Notes: generated by a model not told the origin, from the sequence alone. DNA of 64,000 nucleotides from 3107 sp965216225 (GCA_965216225.1 CBDCFF010000030.1:62001-126000); one strand, 5' to 3'. Positions 1 through 9,412 are shown, counted from the first letter of the stretch. Program-made: numbers and translations.

Positions 1-1
1 G

Positions 2-373
2 GCGCGTCTGAATCTGGCGGAAACCGGCAGGCTGGAATTCCACGATCCCGATCCGATGCGATACCCGGCCTTGGGTCTTGCACACAGGGTGATGGCCGAA
101 GGCGGCTTGTCCGGCGCCATCTTCAATGCCGCCAAGGAAAGGGCGCTGGATCACTTCATTGCCGGGCGCATCCGTTTTACGGCAATGGCCGGGATGGTCG
201 AGCATGTGCTTGACACCCTTCTGACGGACAAGGCGCTTGTTCACGGGGCGTTTGCCCTTGAAAACATCCGCAATGCGAATCATCTGGCGCGGGACGCAGC
301 GGACGCGGCGGGCAACGGATCGCCTGTCGGGCAGGCAGGCAAGGCAGGCAGGCAAGACAGGCAGGCAAGGTAG
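2..373 (+). CDS. dxr: 1-deoxy-D-xylulose 5-phosphate reductoisomerase, C-terminal part
   Basis: C-terminal part of DXR, which converts DXP to MEP in the non-mevalonate isoprenoid pathway. The reading frame is open from base 2, and the 5' end lies outside the window. The visible protein shows the family's late motif (PDPMRYPALGLA), then a helix with an N-A-A motif (IFNAAKERALDHF) and a GRI-x-F segment, all typical of the DXR C-terminal domain. The last 14 or so residues are a low-complexity Gly/Gln/Ala/Arg tail encoded by repeats of a gca-ggc type unit (about 331-370), which is not a usual part of the family. It ends 5 bp before rseP, an arrangement common in alphaproteobacteria. Identification is firm for the visible part. 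Confidence 0.85.
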   Translation, partial: ARLNLAETGRLEFHDPDPMRYPALGLAHRVMAEGGLSGAIFNAAKERALDHFIAGRIRFTAMAGMVEHVLDTLLTDKALVHGAFALENIRNANHLARDAADAAGNGSPVGQAGKAGRQDRQAR

Positions 374-378
374 TATAG

Positions 379-1713
379 ATGGAGTTTCCGGGCTTTCTTC
401 CGTCATTCGGCGGCATCGCTTTCACCGTACTGGCCTTCATCGTCGTGCTGTCGGTGATCGTTGCGGTGCATGAATACGGGCATTACATCGTTGGCCGCTG
501 GTGCGGGATCAGGGCGGATGTGTTTTCGCTGGGCTTCGGCCCGGTTCTCTGGTCCCGGCGGGATCGGCACGGAACGCAGTGGCAGATTGCCGCACTGCCT
601 TTTGGGGGCTTCGTAAAGTTCCACGGCGATTCAGACGCGGCTTCGGGTGTGGATGCAACGACGCCGCAGGCGCTGCCGCCCGAAGAGCTTCGCCGGACAA
701 TGCACGGGGCGCCGCTCTGGGCCCGCGCCGCGACAGTCGCGGCGGGACCGGTCTTCAATTTCGCGCTGTCCTTTCTTGCCTTTACAGCGGTGGCGTTATC
801 GACTGGCATCGCCGTTCAGCCGCTGACCATCGACAGGATACACCCCCTGCCAGAGGGCGCGTCCGAGCTGAGAAAAGGCGATGTGCTGCTGGCGGTCGCG
901 GGCATCGCCTTCGATGCGCCCGACTTCTCCGGGCGAGTTGCCGACCTGCCCGACACGCCGGGCCGGCAATATCAGGTGCTGCGCGACAGCAGGGAGCTTG
1001 CGCTCAATGGTCCGGCGCTGACACCGGCGCGCGTCGGAAGGGTCGATCCGACCGGGGCCGCACATGCGGCGGGGGTGATTGAGGGGGATGTCGTGCTGGC
1101 GGTGGACGGCAGGCCCATGCGCCGTTTCGGCGATTTGACAGAGCCGATCAATACCGGGGATGGCGCGCCCGTCGAACTGGAAGTGTGGCGCGACGGCGCG
1201 ATCCTGACCCTGAGCATGACGCCGGTCCGGCGGGATTTGCCAAGGCCGGGTGGCGGCTTTGAAACCCGCTGGCTGATCGGTATCAGCAGCGATTTCTTTT
1301 TCCAGCCGGTGCTGGAAACGCCGGGATTGCTGCAAGCGATGGAGACAGGCGCCGGGCGGATCGTCGGATTGATCACGCTGACGATGTCGGGGCTTTATCA
1401 CATGATCACCGGGGCGATCAGTTCCTGCGGTGTTTCCGGGCCGATTGGAATTGCCCAGATGTCGGGGACTGCCGCCAGTGAAGGCGCGCTGTCCTTTGTC
1501 ATGTTCATCGGGTTGCTCTCCACCGCGGTCGGGCTACTGAATCTTTTTCCGGTTCCGGTTCTTGATGGCGGGCATCTGGTATTTTTCGCCTACGAGGCGG
1601 TGACCGGGCGTGCGCCCGGCGCAAGGGCGCTTCGCGTTTTGATGAGCATTGGCCTGTTCCTGCTATTGTCCCTGATGGTGTTTGCCGTAACCAACGATCT
1701 GTTCTGCCCCTGA
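379..1713 (+). CDS. rseP: RIP metalloprotease RseP (site-2 protease)
   Basis: Inner-membrane zinc protease of the M50 family that cleaves substrates within the membrane, such as anti-sigma factors and signal-peptide remnants. It is 444 residues long, the usual size. The first membrane segment carries the zinc motif HEYGH at about residues 33-37. A PDZ region lies in the middle, with a clear PDZ near residues 215-270 (GVIEGDVVLAVDGRPM). The C-terminal membrane segment carries the second catalytic motif (NLFPVPVLDGGH), which supplies the third metal ligand. It lies between dxr and bamA in an envelope-biogenesis operon, as in many alphaproteobacteria. Confidence 0.95.
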   Translation: MEFPGFLPSFGGIAFTVLAFIVVLSVIVAVHEYGHYIVGRWCGIRADVFSLGFGPVLWSRRDRHGTQWQIAALPFGGFVKFHGDSDAASGVDATTPQALPPEELRRTMHGAPLWARAATVAAGPVFNFALSFLAFTAVALSTGIAVQPLTIDRIHPLPEGASELRKGDVLLAVAGIAFDAPDFSGRVADLPDTPGRQYQVLRDSRELALNGPALTPARVGRVDPTGAAHAAGVIEGDVVLAVDGRPMRRFGDLTEPINTGDGAPVELEVWRDGAILTLSMTPVRRDLPRPGGGFETRWLIGISSDFFFQPVLETPGLLQAMETGAGRIVGLITLTMSGLYHMITGAISSCGVSGPIGIAQMSGTAASEGALSFVMFIGLLSTAVGLLNLFPVPVLDGGHLVFFAYEAVTGRAPGARALRVLMSIGLFLLLSLMVFAVTNDLFCP

Positions 1714-1738
1714 GGCGTTCAGCCCCGCGCGATGCCTT

Positions 1739-1768
1739 TTGACAATTGCCTTGCGAATGTTTACTCAG
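1739..1768 (+). promoter_or_regulatory. possible sigma-70 promoter before bamA
   Basis: The rseP-bamA gap contains a perfect TTGACA (1739-1744) followed after 17 bases by TACTCA, a poor -10 match. The 113-bp gap is the longest in this operon, so a separate promoter for bamA-skp is plausible, but the -10 element is weak. Confidence 0.3.
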
Positions 1769-1826
1769 ATCGAAACAATAACGGGTTCGGAACGATCCCC
1801 TGAGGGGACAGACGGCGGGGCATGTC

Positions 1827-4154
1827 ATGAACATCATCGGGTTTTCAGGCACTGTACGTGCATTCACCATCGCTTTGGCGGCAGTGTTCGTTCTGACTTT
1901 CGCCCAGACGGCGGAAGCTCAGGACCATCGCTTCACGTCGATCGAGGTCGAGGGCAACCAGAGAATCGAGACGGCGACCATCCTGACACATGCGGGAATC
2001 ACGCCGGGGGAAACCGTGAGCGCGGCCCAGTTGAACGCCGCCTTTCAGCGCATTCTGGACAGCGGATTTTTTGAAAGCGCAGAACTTGAGCCGAACGGCG
2101 AGCAGCTGGTGATCCGGGTGCGGGAATACCCGACCATCAACCAGATCAGCATCGAGGGGAACAGACGCCTGAAAGACGAAGACCTGATGCAGATTCTGCA
2201 ATCGCAGTCGCAGCGCGTCTACAGCCCCGCGCAGGCAGAGGCCGATATTGCCGCCATCACCCGGGCCTATCAGCAAGCCGGGCGGTTATCCGCAACCGTG
2301 ACGGCCAGGATCATCCGCCGGAGTGATAACCGCGTTGATCTGGTCTTTGAAGTGGCCGAGGGCCGGGTTTCGGAGATCGAGCGTATCAGCTTTGTCGGCA
2401 ACCGGAACTTTTCGGAGCGCCGTCTGCGCCGGGTGCTGGAAACAAAGCAGGCGGGTCTGCTGAGGTCGATCATTGCGCGCGATACGTTCATTGCCGACCG
2501 GCTCGAATTCGACAGACAGGTGCTGACCGATTTCTACCAGTCGCGTGGTTTTGTCGATTTTCAGGTTCTTTCGGTCTCTTCGGTACTGAGCCGTGATCGC
2601 AATGCGTTCTTCGTCACGTTCAATCTGCGCGAAGGCCAGCAATTCCATCTGGGTGAAATCACCGCAAGTTCGGATTTGTCCGATGTGGGCGTGGAGGAAT
2701 TTCGGGACGCGATCCGTATCAAAACCGGACAGAGATATTCGCCGACCGCGATCGAGCAGACCATTGCCCGGCTGGAGCGTCTGGCGGTTCAGAAGAATCT
2801 GGACTTTGTTCGCGTTGACCCGCGCATCACGCGCAATGATCGCAACCTGAGTCTGGACGTGGATTTCGCCGTGATTCGCGGGCCCCGCATTTTCGTGGAG
2901 CGGATTGACATCCAGGGCAACATATCCACGCTTGACCGGGTCATCCGTCGTCAGTTCCGCGTGGTCGAGGGCGATCCGTTCAATCCGCGCGAGATCAGGG
3001 AAGCCGCAGAGCGCATCAGGGCCCTGAATTTCTTCTCGTCGGTCGGGGTCGATGCCCGTGAGGGCAGTTCGGCCAGTCAGGTGGTCGTCGATGTCGATGT
3101 GGAGGAACAGCCCACCGGATCGCTGTCATTCGGGGCCAGCTATTCGGTGAGCGATGGCGTCGGTTTCAACATCGCGTTTTCAGAGCGCAATTTCCTGGGG
3201 CGCGGGCAGAGTATCGACGCCTCGATCAATACCACAAGCGACAGTCAATCGACCCGGTTCAGCTTTGTCGAACCCTATCTGTTTGATCGCGATCTGGCGC
3301 TTGGGTTCTCGGCGGAATATGCGACGACCGATGACGAAAATGGCGCTTTCTATCAATCGCGGTCAGCCGCTGTCAGCTCTTCGCTTGGCTTTCCCATCGG
3401 CGAGAACGACCGCCTGCGGTTGCGGTATCGCGCCGCCAGGCAAACCGTCTTTGGCGTAAGCGCGGGTTCCTCGCGCATTTTGCAGGGCGAAGCCGGTCAG
3501 GGCGGACTTTTCCTGAGCACGTTCGGCTATACCTACAACTATGACACGCGCCGCACGGGCCTGAACCCGGATGCGGGCGTTCTGGTGCGCTTCGGCCAGG
3601 ATCTGGCCGGTCTGGGCGGCGATCTCGAATACCTCCGGACAACGGCGCTGCTGGGCGCCGAGACCAGGGTTTTCAACGGCGATGTAACGCTTCGGGCGGT
3701 ATTCGAAGGCGGCGCGCTGCACATGCTTTCCGGGCAAAGCAGGATTGCCGAACGCTTCTTGCTGGGGGCGGGCAGGCTGCGCGGCTTTGAGAGCAATGGC
3801 GTCGGTCCGCGCGACCTCGAACCCTCCAATCAGGACGCCCTCGGTGGAAATCTGTTTGCAGTGACGCGGCTGGAAGCCGAATTTCCGCTTGGCCTGCCGG
3901 AGGAATACGGAATCCATGCCGGTCTGTTCTTTGACGCAGGCTCCGTGTGGAGCCTCGACAACGTCAATGGCGGGAATCAGGACGACCCGATCACCATTGT
4001 CGATGACAGTTTCAAACTGCGCGCGGTGCTGGGGGTTTCGATTTTCTGGGACACGCCCCTTGGCCCGTTGCGGTTCAACTTCTCCAGGGCCATCAAGAGC
4101 GAAGAGTATGACAGGGAACAGGGTTTCGATCTGACAATCTCGACCTCGTTTTGA
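1827..4154 (+). CDS. bamA: outer membrane protein assembly factor BamA
   Basis: Core of the BAM complex, which folds and inserts beta-barrel proteins into the outer membrane. The 775-residue protein has an N-terminal signal peptide (hydrophobic stretch about residues 12-28, likely cleaved after AEA). A series of POTRA domains covers about residues 35-420, with typical (I)xxIxIxGN motifs, for example ISIEGNRRL and ISFVGNRNF. A C-terminal Omp85 barrel ends in phenylalanine (STSF), as required for barrel recognition. The barrel contains the conserved GxGRLRGFESNGVGPR region corresponding to the (V/I)RGF motif. It is followed after 1 bp by skp. Confidence 0.97.
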   Translation: MNIIGFSGTVRAFTIALAAVFVLTFAQTAEAQDHRFTSIEVEGNQRIETATILTHAGITPGETVSAAQLNAAFQRILDSGFFESAELEPNGEQLVIRVREYPTINQISIEGNRRLKDEDLMQILQSQSQRVYSPAQAEADIAAITRAYQQAGRLSATVTARIIRRSDNRVDLVFEVAEGRVSEIERISFVGNRNFSERRLRRVLETKQAGLLRSIIARDTFIADRLEFDRQVLTDFYQSRGFVDFQVLSVSSVLSRDRNAFFVTFNLREGQQFHLGEITASSDLSDVGVEEFRDAIRIKTGQRYSPTAIEQTIARLERLAVQKNLDFVRVDPRITRNDRNLSLDVDFAVIRGPRIFVERIDIQGNISTLDRVIRRQFRVVEGDPFNPREIREAAERIRALNFFSSVGVDAREGSSASQVVVDVDVEEQPTGSLSFGASYSVSDGVGFNIAFSERNFLGRGQSIDASINTTSDSQSTRFSFVEPYLFDRDLALGFSAEYATTDDENGAFYQSRSAAVSSSLGFPIGENDRLRLRYRAARQTVFGVSAGSSRILQGEAGQGGLFLSTFGYTYNYDTRRTGLNPDAGVLVRFGQDLAGLGGDLEYLRTTALLGAETRVFNGDVTLRAVFEGGALHMLSGQSRIAERFLLGAGRLRGFESNGVGPRDLEPSNQDALGGNLFAVTRLEAEFPLGLPEEYGIHAGLFFDAGSVWSLDNVNGGNQDDPITIVDDSFKLRAVLGVSIFWDTPLGPLRFNFSRAIKSEEYDREQGFDLTISTSF

Positions 4155-4155
4155 G

Positions 4156-4752
4156 ATGCGGCAGCTTTTTTCGGCGCTGATCGTGCTTTTGCTGGCGGTC
4201 GCCACAGCCACAGCCACAGCGCAGGGGGATGAACAGCCGGTCGCCGGTGGCATTCTGACGATTGATCCCGACAGGCTTTTTCAGGAAACCGGTCTTGGCC
4301 AGCGCCTTCAGGCGGAACTGGATCGCCTGCGCAGCGACCTGAAGGCCGAGAACGGCCGACTGGATCAGGAACTGATCGCGGAAGAAGCCGAACTTGCAGC
4401 CAGGCGGCCGGCGATGCCGGTCGATGAATTTAGGGCGCTTGCGGATGCGTTCAATGAAAAGGCGGAAGCAATACGCGCAGCCCAGAAGGAAAAGCTGCAA
4501 AATCTCACGCGCCGGCTGGAGGAAGACCGCCAGCGTTTCATCAATGCCATGCGCCCCATACTCGCGCAGGTAATCGCAGAGCGCGGGGGCGTCATTGTCA
4601 TCGAAAGGCGCATGGTCTTTCTGGCTGCCGACAGCGTTGACATTACCGATGAACTCATTTCGCGCATCGACGCCGCGACAGGTGGCGAAGCCCGGGGAAC
4701 GGTTGCGGACACCGCAGATGGCAAGGCGACCGGCCCGCAACCGGGCCAATAA
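4156..4752 (+). CDS. skp: periplasmic chaperone Skp/OmpH family
   Basis: Periplasmic holdase chaperone for unfolded outer-membrane proteins, working with BamA encoded just upstream. The 198-residue product starts with a signal peptide (LFSALIVLLLAVATATATA). It then has the family start motif (GGILTIDPDRLFQETGLGQR) and a long charged helical region (about 60-140) forming the Skp tentacles. The last 25 or so residues are Gly/Ala/Thr-rich and unstructured. Its position immediately after bamA is standard. The N-terminal signal region is encoded by a short repeat of gcc-aca codons (4201-4218). Confidence 0.9.
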   Translation: MRQLFSALIVLLLAVATATATAQGDEQPVAGGILTIDPDRLFQETGLGQRLQAELDRLRSDLKAENGRLDQELIAEEAELAARRPAMPVDEFRALADAFNEKAEAIRAAQKEKLQNLTRRLEEDRQRFINAMRPILAQVIAERGGVIVIERRMVFLAADSVDITDELISRIDAATGGEARGTVADTADGKATGPQPGQ

Positions 4753-4826
4753 CCCCTTCGCTTGTACGGCCATCGGGGAATTGCTAGTGAACCATGCAAT
4801 GACAACATGAATCGAACGGGGGATTT

Positions 4827-5285
4827 ATGCCGGAAAAAATGACAGAAGCAGATATTGGCATCATCCAGCGAATCATTCCGCATCGCTATCCGTTTCTTCT
4901 TATCGACAGGGTAGAGAGTATCGTCGCAGGCCAAAGCGCGACCGGGATCAAGAACGTCACCTGCAATGAACCGCATTTTCAGGGGCATTTCCCCGGTGCG
5001 CCGATCATGCCCGGCGTCACGATTGTCGAGGCCATGGCCCAGACGGCTGCGGTCATGGTCGGGGTCACGCTTGATCTGATCGACAGGGAATTGCTGGTCT
5101 ATTTCATGTCCGTGGACAATTGCAAGTTCCGTCGCAAGGTGGTGCCCGGCGATGTGCTGGAGTTGCTCATCACCGTCAGGCGCGGCGGGTCGAGGATCTG
5201 GAAATTTCACGGCGAAGCCCGCGTTGACGGCAGGGTTGCGGCAACGGCGGAGTTTGCCGCCATGATTCATCTTCTGGACGAGTGA
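4827..5285 (+). CDS. fabZ: 3-hydroxyacyl-ACP dehydratase FabZ
   Basis: Dehydrates (3R)-hydroxyacyl-ACP to trans-2-enoyl-ACP in type II fatty acid synthesis. The 152 residues show the hot-dog fold landmarks: the early PHRYPFLLIDRV segment, then HFPGAPIMPGVTIVEAMAQ, which carries the catalytic His and Glu. An SD-like GGGGGA lies just upstream of the ATG. It sits between skp and lpxA, which couples phospholipid and lipid A acyl supply because FabZ and LpxA/LpxD compete for hydroxyacyl-ACP. Confidence 0.97.
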   Translation: MPEKMTEADIGIIQRIIPHRYPFLLIDRVESIVAGQSATGIKNVTCNEPHFQGHFPGAPIMPGVTIVEAMAQTAAVMVGVTLDLIDRELLVYFMSVDNCKFRRKVVPGDVLELLITVRRGGSRIWKFHGEARVDGRVAATAEFAAMIHLLDE

Positions 5286-5290
5286 GCCGG

Positions 5291-6088
5291 ATGGCCATTC
5301 ATCCGGGCGCGCAGGTTCATCCGGGTTCCGTCATCGAAGATGGGGCGGAAATCTCCGATGGCTGCGTCATAGGGCCGTTCTGCATCGTCGGGCCGCATGT
5401 CGCTCTCGGGCCGCGGGTGCATCTCAAGGGCCATGCAGTTGTAACCGGCAGGACACATATCGGCGAGGAATGTACGGTCTTCCCGTTTGCCTGCATCGGG
5501 GAAATCCCGCAGGATCTGAAATTCAGGGGCGAGGAAACAAGGCTGGAGATCGGCGCCCGAAACCGTTTTCGCGAAGGCGTCACGGTCAATACCGGGACAG
5601 CAGGGGGGGGCGGCGTCACCCGGATCGGCGACGATTGCCTGTTCATGGCCAATTGCCACATCGCCCACGATGCGCAGGTCGGAAGCAGGGTCGTGGTTGT
5701 GAACTGTTCTGCCGTTGCCGGGCACTGCATTATCGGCGATGACGTGATCATTGGCGGGCTGTCGGGTATTCACCAGTTCGTCCGCATAGGCCAGGGCGCG
5801 ATCATCGGCGCGCTCAGCATGGTGACAAACGATGTTATTCCCCATGGGCTGGTACAGGGGCCGCGGGGATGCCTGGACGGGTTGAATCTGGTCGGGCTGA
5901 AGCGGCGCGGGGTGTCTCGCGCCGACATCACCGCATTGCGCGCCGCGTACCAGATGCTGGCACAGGGAGAAGGCGCGTTTCAGGATCGCGCCCGCAGGCT
6001 CAACGACGAAACCGAGAGCGATTATGTGCGCCAGATCGTGGCATTCGTCACTGCGGGCACTGACCGCAGCTTTCTGACGCCGGGGTAG
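5291..6088 (+). CDS. lpxA: acyl-ACP--UDP-GlcNAc O-acyltransferase LpxA
   Basis: First step of lipid A synthesis, moving a 3-hydroxyacyl chain from ACP to UDP-GlcNAc. The protein shows left-handed beta-helix hexapeptide repeats throughout its first 180 residues (for example IGPFCIVGPHVALGP), the active-site region with FMANCHIAHDAQVGS containing the catalytic His, and the helical C-terminus (SRADITALRAAYQML). I chose the ATG at 5291, which gives the typical start MAIHPGAQVHPGSVI. A GTG at 5282 overlapping the fabZ stop is the alternative. Confidence 0.95.
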   Translation: MAIHPGAQVHPGSVIEDGAEISDGCVIGPFCIVGPHVALGPRVHLKGHAVVTGRTHIGEECTVFPFACIGEIPQDLKFRGEETRLEIGARNRFREGVTVNTGTAGGGGVTRIGDDCLFMANCHIAHDAQVGSRVVVVNCSAVAGHCIIGDDVIIGGLSGIHQFVRIGQGAIIGALSMVTNDVIPHGLVQGPRGCLDGLNLVGLKRRGVSRADITALRAAYQMLAQGEGAFQDRARRLNDETESDYVRQIVAFVTAGTDRSFLTPG

Positions 6089-6091
6089 GGG

Positions 6092-6907
6092 ATGCTGTGC
6101 ATCATTGCAGGACGAGGGCAGTTGCCGGCGTTGCTGGCCGGGGCGGCGCCGGATTCGCTGATTTGCGCAATGGAAGAGTTTGCCCCCCGTATTCCGGGAC
6201 GGACCGCCGACATCACCTTTCGGGTGGAACGCCTCGTGCCCCTTTTCAGGGAACTGGCCGGGCGCGGTGTGGCGGAGGTCTGTTTCGCGGGCGCCGTTCA
6301 TCGTCCGGCGCTCGACCCGTCGGCGTTCGATCCGGCGACCGCCGCGCTTGCGCCGCGTTTCCGGCAGGCCATGCAGGGCGGGGATGACGCAACATTGCGC
6401 CTTGTGCTGGCGCTGTTTGAAGAGAACGGATTCCGCATTCGCGCGGCGCATGAGCTGCGGCCTTCGCTGTTGCCGGAGCCGGGCGTTCCGGGCCGGGTTC
6501 AGCCTGACACAATGGCGCAGGCGGACGCCGCGCGGGCGGCAGAGGTGCTGCGCCTGACTGGTCCGGCCGACATCGGGCAGGGCTGCGTGGTTCAGCAGGG
6601 TCGGGTTCTGGCGGTGGAGGCGCTGCCGGGCACTGACTGGATGCTGGCCGGACTTGCCGATTCGCCGTTTGCCGCCCGCCCCGATGCAGGTGGCGGGCGC
6701 GGGGTGTTCTGCAAGGCGGCGAAAGCCCGTCAGGACCGCCGGATAGATCTGCCCGCCATTGGTCCGAAGACGGTGGAGCGCGTCGCTGCCGCCGGTCTTG
6801 GCGGGATCGTTGCAGAGGCGGGCGGGGTCATGGTGCTTGCGCTTGAGGAAGTCGTCGCGGCCTGTGATCGGGAGGGGCTGTTCCTCTGGGTGCGGGACGC
6901 AGGTTGA
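6092..6907 (+). CDS. lpxI: UDP-2,3-diacylglucosamine diphosphatase LpxI
   Basis: Hydrolyses UDP-2,3-diacylglucosamine to lipid X, the step done by LpxH in enterics. LpxI (DUF1009) is the usual enzyme in alphaproteobacteria. The 271-residue protein has the N-terminal start (MLCIIAGRGQLPALLA) and the C-terminal family core: DIGQGCVVQQGRVLAVEA, GRGVFCKAAKARQDRR with DLPAIGP, then a GGIVAEAGGVMVL segment. It lies between lpxA and lpxB and overlaps lpxB by one base (TGATG), suggesting translational coupling. Confidence 0.95.
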   Translation: MLCIIAGRGQLPALLAGAAPDSLICAMEEFAPRIPGRTADITFRVERLVPLFRELAGRGVAEVCFAGAVHRPALDPSAFDPATAALAPRFRQAMQGGDDATLRLVLALFEENGFRIRAAHELRPSLLPEPGVPGRVQPDTMAQADAARAAEVLRLTGPADIGQGCVVQQGRVLAVEALPGTDWMLAGLADSPFAARPDAGGGRGVFCKAAKARQDRRIDLPAIGPKTVERVAAAGLGGIVAEAGGVMVLALEEVVAACDREGLFLWVRDAG

Positions 6908-8079
6908 TGCGCGTCTTTCTGGTCGCGGGGGAGCCTTCGGGCGACGATCTGGGGCGGGCGTTGATGGCCGGGCTGAAGGGTCTGGTCCCCGATGTCGCCT
7001 TCATGGGCGTTGGCGGACCGGGGATGCAGGCCGAGGGGATGCAGAGCCTGTTTCCGATGGAGGAATTGTCGGTGATGGGCATTGCCGAGATTGCGCCGAA
7101 GTATTTTCATCTGAAACGACGCATTGTCGAGACGTCGCGGGCGGTTATCGAGGCGGCGCCGAATGTGCTCATCACCATCGACAGCCCCGATTTCTGCCTG
7201 CGGGTCGCCCGGCGGGTCAAGGCGGTCAGCCGCATTCGCACGGTGCATTACGTCGCTCCGACAGTCTGGGCCTGGCGCACGGGGCGGGCGGCGAAGATGG
7301 CGGAAGTCATTGATCAGGTGCTTGCGCTTTTCCCGTTCGAGCCACCCTGTATGGAAAAGGCCGGGATGCGTTGCGATTTCGTCGGGCATCCGGTTGTGGC
7401 GCAGGGGCAGGCAACGGAAGACGAGGCCCGGCGCTTTCGGGCGGAGAACGGGATTGCCGCGGATGCGCCGCTGATACTCGTGCTGCCCGGTTCCCGCAAG
7501 GCAGAGGTTTCCCGGCTGGCAGAGACATTCGGGCGGTCTCTTTCGCATTTGCTGAGCGAACTGCCGGAGGCCCGTGTCGTCGTGCCCGCCGCCGCGCCGG
7601 TCGCGGAACTGGTTCTGCACCGCACAGTGAACTGGCGCGGCGCACCGGTCATACTCGACCCGCGCGGGGACAATGACGCCGCCGCAGCAAAACGGGCTGC
7701 ATTTCGCGCGGCGGATGTTGCCCTGGCGGCCTCCGGCACGGTGTCGCTTGAACTCGCGGCGGCGGGGACGCCCATGGTGATCGCCTATGACATGAACTGG
7801 CTCAGCCGGCAGATCATCGGGCGGATGCTGTTGACCGACACGGTGACCCTGGTCAATCTGGTGGCCGAAAGCCGGTCAGTGCCGGAGTTTCTGGGGCCGG
7901 ATTGTCGCTCCGCGCCGATTGCGCAGGCGCTGGCCCGCACATTGCGTGAACCATCGGATCAGGTCGAGGCGATGGCAACCGCGATGCAGCGGCTTGGCAG
8001 GGGCGGTGAAGCGCCGGGGCTGAGGGCCGCGCGCGCCGTGCTTGACGGGCTTGGGCTTGACGGGCTGCACGCGGGATAG
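6907..8079 (+). CDS. lpxB: lipid-A-disaccharide synthase LpxB
   Basis: GT19 glycosyltransferase that joins lipid X to UDP-2,3-diacylglucosamine, making the tetraacyl disaccharide. Family motifs visible: AGEPSGDDLG at the N-terminus, APTVWAWRTGRAAKM near residue 115, LPGSRKAEVSRL near 195, and the late ALAASGTVSLELAAAGTPMV nucleotide-binding region. The ATG overlaps the lpxI stop codon; a TTG three bases upstream is less likely. It is the last gene of the rightward envelope operon and is convergent with mnmA. Confidence 0.95.
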   Translation: MRVFLVAGEPSGDDLGRALMAGLKGLVPDVAFMGVGGPGMQAEGMQSLFPMEELSVMGIAEIAPKYFHLKRRIVETSRAVIEAAPNVLITIDSPDFCLRVARRVKAVSRIRTVHYVAPTVWAWRTGRAAKMAEVIDQVLALFPFEPPCMEKAGMRCDFVGHPVVAQGQATEDEARRFRAENGIAADAPLILVLPGSRKAEVSRLAETFGRSLSHLLSELPEARVVVPAAAPVAELVLHRTVNWRGAPVILDPRGDNDAAAAKRAAFRAADVALAASGTVSLELAAAGTPMVIAYDMNWLSRQIIGRMLLTDTVTLVNLVAESRSVPEFLGPDCRSAPIAQALARTLREPSDQVEAMATAMQRLGRGGEAPGLRAARAVLDGLGLDGLHAG

Positions 8080-8147
8080 GTGGACGGACGGCCCTGGACA
8101 GCCCGTTTCGCGGATTTTTCCGGTGAATGTGTCGTTCTGCGCATCGT

Positions 8148-9293
8148 TCAGCCTTTCCAGATCCAGCCACCGCCAAGGATGCGCGTGCTGTCGGTGTCGT
8201 GGAACACGCAGGCCTGGCCGGGGCTGACACCCTGTTCGGGCGACAGCAGTTCGACTTCGGCCCCGGTCGAAGATTTCGGACGCATGATCGCCTCTTGCGG
8301 CGGCCGGGTGGAGCGGAGCTGTACGGACAGACGCCATTCGGCCCGGCTGTCGAATGGCGTATCGCCCAGCCAGTTGACCTCTCGCACCGGCACGATGCGC
8401 GTGGCGAGCAGTTCTTTCGGACCCACGACAACGTGCCGCTTGTCCGCATCGAGTTTCACGACATGGAGCGGGTCGGCCAGACCGCCGATGCCCAGCCCGC
8501 GCCGCTGACCGATCGTGTAGCGGATGACGCCGCCATGCCGACCCAGCACATTGCCGGCGGTATCAACGATGTCGCCGGGCTCTGCCGCGCCGGGGCGCAG
8601 TTTTTCGATCACCCCGGCATAGTTGCCGTCCGGGACAAAACAGATGTCCTGACTGTCCGGCTTGTCCGCCACCGACAGCCCGTATTTCGCCGCGAGCTTC
8701 CGGGTTTCGGCCTTCGAGGCCAGATGGCCAAGCGGAAAGCGCAGGTAATCCAGCTGTTCCGGCGTGGTCGAGAACAGGAAATAGGATTGATCGCGGTTTG
8801 CGTCCGCCGCGCGGTGGAGTTCCGGTCCGCCGGACCCGGCGATGCGCCGGATGTAGTGCCCCGTCGCCATGCAGTCGGCATCCAGATCCTTCGCGGTTTC
8901 CAGAAGATCCCTGAACTTCACCCGCTCGTTGCAACGGATGCAGGGCACCGGGGTCGTGCCGGCCAGATAGCTGTCGGCGAATTCGTCGATCACCGTTTCC
9001 CTGAAGATATTTTCATAATCCAGGACGTAATGGGGAAAGCCCATTGCCTCGGCCACGCGGCGGGCGTCATGAATATCCGCACCAGCGCAGCAGGCGCCTT
9101 TCCTGGCCAGCGCCGCACCGTGATCATAAAGCTGGAGCGTGACCCCCACCACATCATAGCCTTCTTCGGCCAGTTGCGCGGCCACGACGGAACTGTCCAC
9201 ACCGCCGGACATCGCGACCACCACGCGGGTGTCGCGTTCGGGCCTGGCAAAGCCAAGCGAATTCAGCGGCTGGATGGTTTGATCCAATGCCAT
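8148..9293 (-). CDS. mnmA: tRNA-specific 2-thiouridylase MnmA
   Basis: Installs sulfur at U34 of the Lys, Glu and Gln tRNAs. The 381-residue protein starts with the PP-loop ATP-binding motif (VVVAMSGGVDSSVVA). It carries the two catalytic cysteines, one in the PCIRCN segment and one in the later SQDICFVPDG segment, plus DCMATGHY. The C-terminal beta-barrel region ends in RILGGGWI. The start ATG has a GGAGA about 7 bases upstream. It faces away from sciP. Confidence 0.96.
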   Translation of the reverse strand: MALDQTIQPLNSLGFARPERDTRVVVAMSGGVDSSVVAAQLAEEGYDVVGVTLQLYDHGAALARKGACCAGADIHDARRVAEAMGFPHYVLDYENIFRETVIDEFADSYLAGTTPVPCIRCNERVKFRDLLETAKDLDADCMATGHYIRRIAGSGGPELHRAADANRDQSYFLFSTTPEQLDYLRFPLGHLASKAETRKLAAKYGLSVADKPDSQDICFVPDGNYAGVIEKLRPGAAEPGDIVDTAGNVLGRHGGVIRYTIGQRRGLGIGGLADPLHVVKLDADKRHVVVGPKELLATRIVPVREVNWLGDTPFDSRAEWRLSVQLRSTRPPQEAIMRPKSSTGAEVELLSPEQGVSPGQACVFHDTDSTRILGGGWIWKG

Positions 9294-9412
9294 GCGCGGT
9301 CTCCACGGACGTATCGGAATATAGGAAAATGCGACAAACTAACAAGGGCCGGTTTCACCTCTCCTTAAGGCAATTTCGCGATTGTCCGGTCATCAAGGCG
9401 CAGAGGATTGTC

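Noticed and set aside
331..370. short-spaced repeats as a possible CRISPR
   Set aside because: Units are 4-8 bp, inside a coding frame, with no spacers; no CRISPR array or cas gene occurs anywhere in the window.
5267..6451. 394-codon minus-strand frame
   Set aside because: Antisense to lpxA and lpxI; no start site or motif.
8127..9368. 413-codon plus-strand frame
   Set aside because: Shadow of mnmA on the other strand; no recognisable motifs.
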